Part shown: positions 6,303 to 8,440 of the stretch, piece after piece | How positions within the stretch are numbered: position 1 is the stretch's first letter | Layout: the number at the start of each line of letters is the position of its first letter | Assembly (NCBI GenBank): GCA_023460715.1 | Contig: JAEWPH010000082.1 | Location: 1-8,440 of the forward strand | Origin: Pseudomonadota bacterium | GTDB taxonomy: Bacteria; Pseudomonadota; Gammaproteobacteria; Burkholderiales; Burkholderiaceae_C | DNA length: 8,440 bases | Direction: 5' to 3' | Notes under the pieces: model-generated | What the model saw: only the letters and a program-made list of their open reading frames with translations | Told to the model about the DNA's origin: nothing | Database searches by the model: none | Program-made: the position numbers and the translations under genes

Positions 6303-6323
6303 CCAAGATGTGCTGCATATTGG
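6303..6323. promoter_or_regulatory. candidate ArgP binding dyad / argO promoter
   Basis: In the argP-argO gap there is a 21-bp imperfect palindrome, CCAA-N-ATG-N5-CAT-N-TTGG, centred on 6313 with 7 paired bases per arm. It has a G where the classical LysR T-N11-A box would have its T. Its right half contains a -10-like CATATT (6316-6321) with no good -35 upstream, as expected for an activator-dependent promoter. Transcription would start near 6328, only about 12 nt before the argO ATG. The assignment rests on symmetry and position. Confidence 0.5.
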
Positions 6324-6339
6324 GGACTGCATCCGCACA

Positions 6340-7041
6340 ATGCCGCGCATGTTTGCTTCCCTTCCCTGGATACCGCCGCTGCTGCAGGGCTTCGGCATGG
6401 GCGCCGGCCTGATCATGGCCATCGGCGCGCAGAACGCCCATGTGCTGCGCACCGGCCTGCGGCGACAGCATGTCGGGCTGACGGTTGCCGCCTGCATCGC
6501 CGTCGACGTGATCGCCATCGCCGCGGGCGTGGCGGGCATGGGGGCGCTGGTGCAGCGCAGCCCCGTGCTGCTGGCGCTGGCACGCTGGGGTGGCGTAGCG
6601 TTCCTGGCCTGGTACGGCCTGGCCGCCGCGCGCCGTGCGCTGCACCCGGAAGCGGCCCTCTCCGCGGACGCGGAAGCGGGCGCTGCACCTTCTTCGCGCC
6701 GCAAGGCGCTGGCGGCCGTGCTGGCCGTGTCGCTGCTCAACCCGCACATGTACCTGGACACGGTGGTGCTGCTCGGCGCACTGGGCGGCCAGCAGCCGGC
6801 CGGGTTGCAGTGGTGGTTTGCGGCGGGCGCGGCCACGGCCTCCATGCTGTGGTTCGTGGCTCTGGGCTGCGGAGCGCGCCTGCTGGCGCCGTGGTTCGCG
6901 CGGCCCCAGGCATGGCGCGCGCTGGACGCCTTGGTGGCCGCTGTGATGGGGGCCTTGGCGCTGACGCTCGCGCTCGCCCCGCTCGGCCCCGCCGCACCCC
7001 TTTCATCCTCCGCGGCACCCTCCGCCCCCACCACGCCATGA
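6340..7041 (+). CDS. argO: LysE/ArgO-family basic amino acid exporter
   Basis: This 233-residue inner-membrane exporter expels lysine and/or arginine when the cytosolic pool is too high. The LysE-family N-terminal signature is clear at about residues 14-36 (GFGMGAGLIMAIGAQNAHVL, then the RTGLRRQ loop). The protein also follows E. coli ArgO closely at ARWGGVAFLAWYGL (about 84-97), SLLNPHMYLDT (about 130-140) and the LLGALGGQ segment. About six hydrophobic segments are visible, with a short hydrophilic loop at about 105-122 between the third and fourth. The C-terminal tail, about 15 residues rich in Ala, Ser and Pro, is longer than in ArgO (211 residues). I chose the ATG at 6340; the ATG at 6349 is also possible, and no Shine-Dalgarno at proper spacing decides between them. 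It is divergent from argP and overlaps the next gene by 4 nt. Whether lysine or arginine is preferred cannot be told. Confidence 0.92.
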   Translation: MPRMFASLPWIPPLLQGFGMGAGLIMAIGAQNAHVLRTGLRRQHVGLTVAACIAVDVIAIAAGVAGMGALVQRSPVLLALARWGGVAFLAWYGLAAARRALHPEAALSADAEAGAAPSSRRKALAAVLAVSLLNPHMYLDTVVLLGALGGQQPAGLQWWFAAGAATASMLWFVALGCGARLLAPWFARPQAWRALDALVAAVMGALALTLALAPLGPAAPLSSSAAPSAPTTP

Positions 7042-7448
7042 CCCTTCGACACATCACCCTGCAGCCGCTGGCCGGCACCTACGCCATCGCCCGCCTGGCC
7101 CCCGACAGCGCATGGCCCGCCTGGGCCGACGGCCCCGGCTTCGTCACCATTTCGCGCACCCACGACGAGCTGTCGGTCACCTGCCTGGAGGAGCGCGTGC
7201 CCTCGGGGGTGCAGGCGGACCGCGGCTGGCGGGCGCTGCGCTTCGTGGGCCCGTTCGCGTTCGGCGCAACGGGCATCGTCCTGTCCGTGATCCGCCCGCT
7301 GTCGGAGAACGGCATCGGCGTGTTCGTGGTGTCCACCTTCGACGGCGACCACCTGCTGGTGCAGCAGGCCGACCGCGAACGCGCATGGTTGCTGCTGGCC
7401 GCCGCCGGGCACACGCTGCTGCCGCGGGAGGACGCCGCCGCAACCTGA
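7038..7448 (+). CDS. small ACT-domain protein, CASTOR-like ACT_7 type
   Basis: This is a 136-residue soluble protein with no membrane segment or enzyme motif. It has two ACT-like halves: residues about 8-56 (GTYAIARLAPDS, ISRTHDELSVTC) and about 64-127 (GWRALRFVGPF, GIVLSVIRPLSENGIGVFVVSTFDGDHLLV). The DELSVxC...EERVP and VFVVSTFDGDHLLV patterns are typical of the ACT_7 (PF13840) proteins, related to the amino-acid-sensing domains of aspartate kinase and of the eukaryotic arginine sensor CASTOR1. The ATG overlaps the exporter stop codon as ATGA, so translation is probably coupled. Binding of a basic amino acid and a role in exporter feedback are inferences from family and neighbourhood; no ligand has been read from the sequence. 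The family call is firm, the function is not. Confidence 0.85.
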   Translation: MTLRHITLQPLAGTYAIARLAPDSAWPAWADGPGFVTISRTHDELSVTCLEERVPSGVQADRGWRALRFVGPFAFGATGIVLSVIRPLSENGIGVFVVSTFDGDHLLVQQADRERAWLLLAAAGHTLLPREDAAAT

Positions 7449-7471
7449 CGCGGTGGGCACAGGCGCAGGCA

Positions 7472-7493
7472 GGCCGATGCAGTACGCTCGGCC
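7472..7493 (+). promoter_or_regulatory. possible promoter of the gamma-carbonic anhydrase-like gene
   Basis: In the 80-bp gap before the gene at 7529, a -10-like TACGCT (7483-7488) sits in a dyad GGCCGA (7472-7477) / TCGGCC (7488-7493). No clear -35 is seen. The same hexamer within a GC-armed inverted repeat occurs before the ABC operon at 102-119. A short T-run at 7510-7514 is the only other feature. Confidence 0.25.
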
Positions 7494-7528
7494 GCCATCC
7501 GTCCGCTGCTTTTTCACCCAGCCCCGCC

Positions 7529-8089
7529 ATGCCCCTCTCCCCCTACCTCGATACCGCGCCCGTGCTGGAACCCGGCGCCTTCGTCCACCCTTCGGCCCAG
7601 GTCATCGGCGATGTGCAACTGGGGCCCGACAGCTCCGTGTGGTGCAACGCCGTGCTGCGCGGCGACGTCCACCGCATCACCGTGGGTGCCTGCAGCAACG
7701 TGCAGGATCTGAGCATGGGCCATGTCTCGCACCGCAACCCTGCCAAGCCCGAGGGCTCGCCGCTGGTGATCGGGGACCATGTCACGGTGGGCCACGGGGT
7801 GATCCTGCACGGCTGCCGCATCGGCAACGAATGCCTCATCGGCATGGGCTCCATCGTGATGGACGACGCGGTGATCGAAGACCGCGTGATGCTCGGTGCC
7901 GGCAGCCTGGTGCCGCCGGGCAAGGTGCTGGAGAGCGGCTACCTCTACATCGGCCGCCCCGCGGCACGGCAGCGGGCGCTGACCGAGGCCGAAATCGCCT
8001 ACCTGAAGTACTCCGCCGAGCACTATGTGCGGGTGAAGAACAACTACCAAGCCCCGCCCACTCCCACGGAAGCGCCGCAACCGCCCTGA
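7529..8089 (+). CDS. gamma-carbonic anhydrase-like hexapeptide-repeat protein
   Basis: This 186-residue protein has a left-handed beta-helix of hexapeptide repeats ([LIV]-G-x-x-x-x type) from about residue 16 to 130. It then has a C-terminal helix (LTEAEIAYLKYSAEHYVRVKN) that packs against the coil in the YrdA/PaaY/CaiE group. Hallmark residues are visible: Arg44 and Asp46 in the LRGDVHRI segment, Gln59-Asp60, and a probable metal triad of His65 (or His68), His89 and His94 (VGHGVILHGC). Members form trimers with metal sites between subunits. Some are active carbonic anhydrases, others thioesterases or of unknown function, so activity is not certain. The ATG at 7529 is the one immediately before the conserved domain, and the longer open frame upstream is out of phase with the ACT gene. 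It appears to be transcribed alone and converges on the LysR gene at 8120. Confidence 0.92.
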   Translation: MPLSPYLDTAPVLEPGAFVHPSAQVIGDVQLGPDSSVWCNAVLRGDVHRITVGACSNVQDLSMGHVSHRNPAKPEGSPLVIGDHVTVGHGVILHGCRIGNECLIGMGSIVMDDAVIEDRVMLGAGSLVPPGKVLESGYLYIGRPAARQRALTEAEIAYLKYSAEHYVRVKNNYQAPPTPTEAPQPP

Positions 8090-8098
8090 AGCCGCGCC

Positions 8099-8115
8099 AG
8101 CCGCACAGGCTGCGG
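8099..8115. terminator. possible hairpin between convergent genes
   Basis: CCGCA (8101-8105), a 5-base loop and TGCGG (8111-8115) form a short hairpin; the alternative pairing AGCC (8099-8102) / GGCT is mutually exclusive. It lies in the 30-bp gap between the convergent carbonic-anhydrase-like and LysR genes. No T-run accompanies it, so it is a weak call. Confidence 0.25.
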
Positions 8116-8119
8116 GAGA

Positions 8120-8440
8120 TCACTCCGCTGCGCGGCCAGCCTCGGCAATCGCCTGCACCACGGCCTGGAGCGCGCGGCCCAGCGGCTTGTCGTTGCGCAG
8201 CACCAGGCCCATGCGGCGGTGCAGCCGGGGGGTGAGCGGGCGCACCTCCAGCTCGGCCGCGGCACCCGGCCCGCTCACCGCCATGCGCGGCAGCAGGCCG
8301 ACGCCCAGCCCGGCACCCACCATGGCCTTGATGGCCTCCACGCTGTCGAACTCCATCTGCGGGCGCGGTACCGCCCCGCCGCGCCGCAGCCAGGCATCGG
8401 CGATCTGCCGCGTGGTGGCGGTGGCGTCGAAGGCCAGCAG
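8120..8440 (-). CDS. LysR-family regulator, C-terminal part (gene continues past window)
   Basis: The last 106 codons of a LysR-type regulator are present, read from the right edge of the window to a TGA at 8122-8120. The frame is open through the window edge (first visible residues LLAFDATATT). It contains the typical effector-domain stretch EFDSVEAIKAMVGAGLGVGLLPRMAV, here residues about 29-54 of the fragment. After it comes the usual PLTPRLHRRMGLVLR segment before the final helix. The DNA-binding N-terminus lies outside the window, so neither the target nor the ligand can be proposed. The gene converges on the carbonic-anhydrase-like gene 30 bp away. Confidence 0.85.
   Translation of the reverse strand: MLAFDATATTRQIADAWLRRGGAVPRPQMEFDSVEAIKAMVGAGLGVGLLPRMAVSGPGAAAELEVRPLTPRLHRRMGLVLRNDKPLGRALQAVVQAIAEAGRAAE

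Noticed and set aside
6253..6339. Classical T-N11-A LysR box or a lysine riboswitch upstream of argO
   Set aside because: The palindrome centre gives G-N11-A, not T-N11-A. The gap of under 90 bp is far too short for a lysine riboswitch.
4513..7041. One 842-codon open frame on the + strand
   Set aside because: It runs in a different frame through tetR, then antisense to argP, and only its last 233 codons (from 6340) are a real protein, the exporter. The upstream part has the Arg/Ala/Gly/His-rich composition of a GC-driven spurious frame.
1..8440. CRISPR array, tRNA/rRNA genes, phage or toxin-antitoxin genes
   Set aside because: I saw no regularly spaced repeats, tRNA-like cloverleaf or related protein families. 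Apart from the small palindromic element the window reads as ordinary chromosome.

Overview
The window is very GC-rich (about 70% by eye). It has short intergenic gaps, weak or absent Shine-Dalgarno sequences, and proteins that look beta-proteobacterial. I infer a member of the Burkholderiales, most plausibly a Comamonadaceae genome of the Acidovorax/Delftia/Comamonas kind. That placement rests on overall feel and gene families, not on a search. It reads as ordinary chromosome, with eight complete genes, one partial gene and one small mobile-looking repeat.

Region 1 (1-3301, + strand): a two-gene ABC transporter operon. The first gene encodes a duplicated (fused) NrtB/SsuC-type permease. The second encodes its ATPase, which carries an extra C-terminal 'AAA-associated' domain. 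No periplasmic binding protein gene is visible. The transported substrate is not evident; the families suggest a small anion or an organosulfur/nitrate-like compound.

Region 2 (3327-5158): a divergent pair, a membrane-anchored NAPE-PLD/RomA-like metallo-beta-lactamase-fold hydrolase (- strand) and a TetR-family repressor (+ strand). The control region between them holds two 18-bp copies of one dyad operator, 34 bp apart. Each copy overlaps or abuts one of the two divergent promoters that I can propose. The layout parallels the enterobacterial ramR-romA divergon, but without the ramA activator.

Region 3 (5159-5358): between the convergent tetR and argP genes lies a roughly 166-bp element. It has 22-bp imperfect terminal inverted repeats and an interior that is palindromic about the same centre. 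It looks like a MITE-like, hairpin-forming insertion. One terminus contains the argP stop codon.

Region 4 (5356-7448): an ArgP-type LysR regulator faces a LysE/ArgO-type basic amino acid exporter. The exporter overlaps by 4 nt (ATGA) a small ACT-domain protein of the CASTOR-related ACT_7 type. The inferred logic is that ArgP senses cytosolic lysine/arginine and controls the exporter, and that the ACT protein may be a second amino-acid sensor coupled to export.

Region 5 (7529-8440): a gamma-carbonic-anhydrase-like hexapeptide-repeat protein, then the C-terminal third of a convergent LysR regulator that runs off the window end. There are no rRNA or tRNA genes, CRISPR arrays, intact transposases or phage genes.
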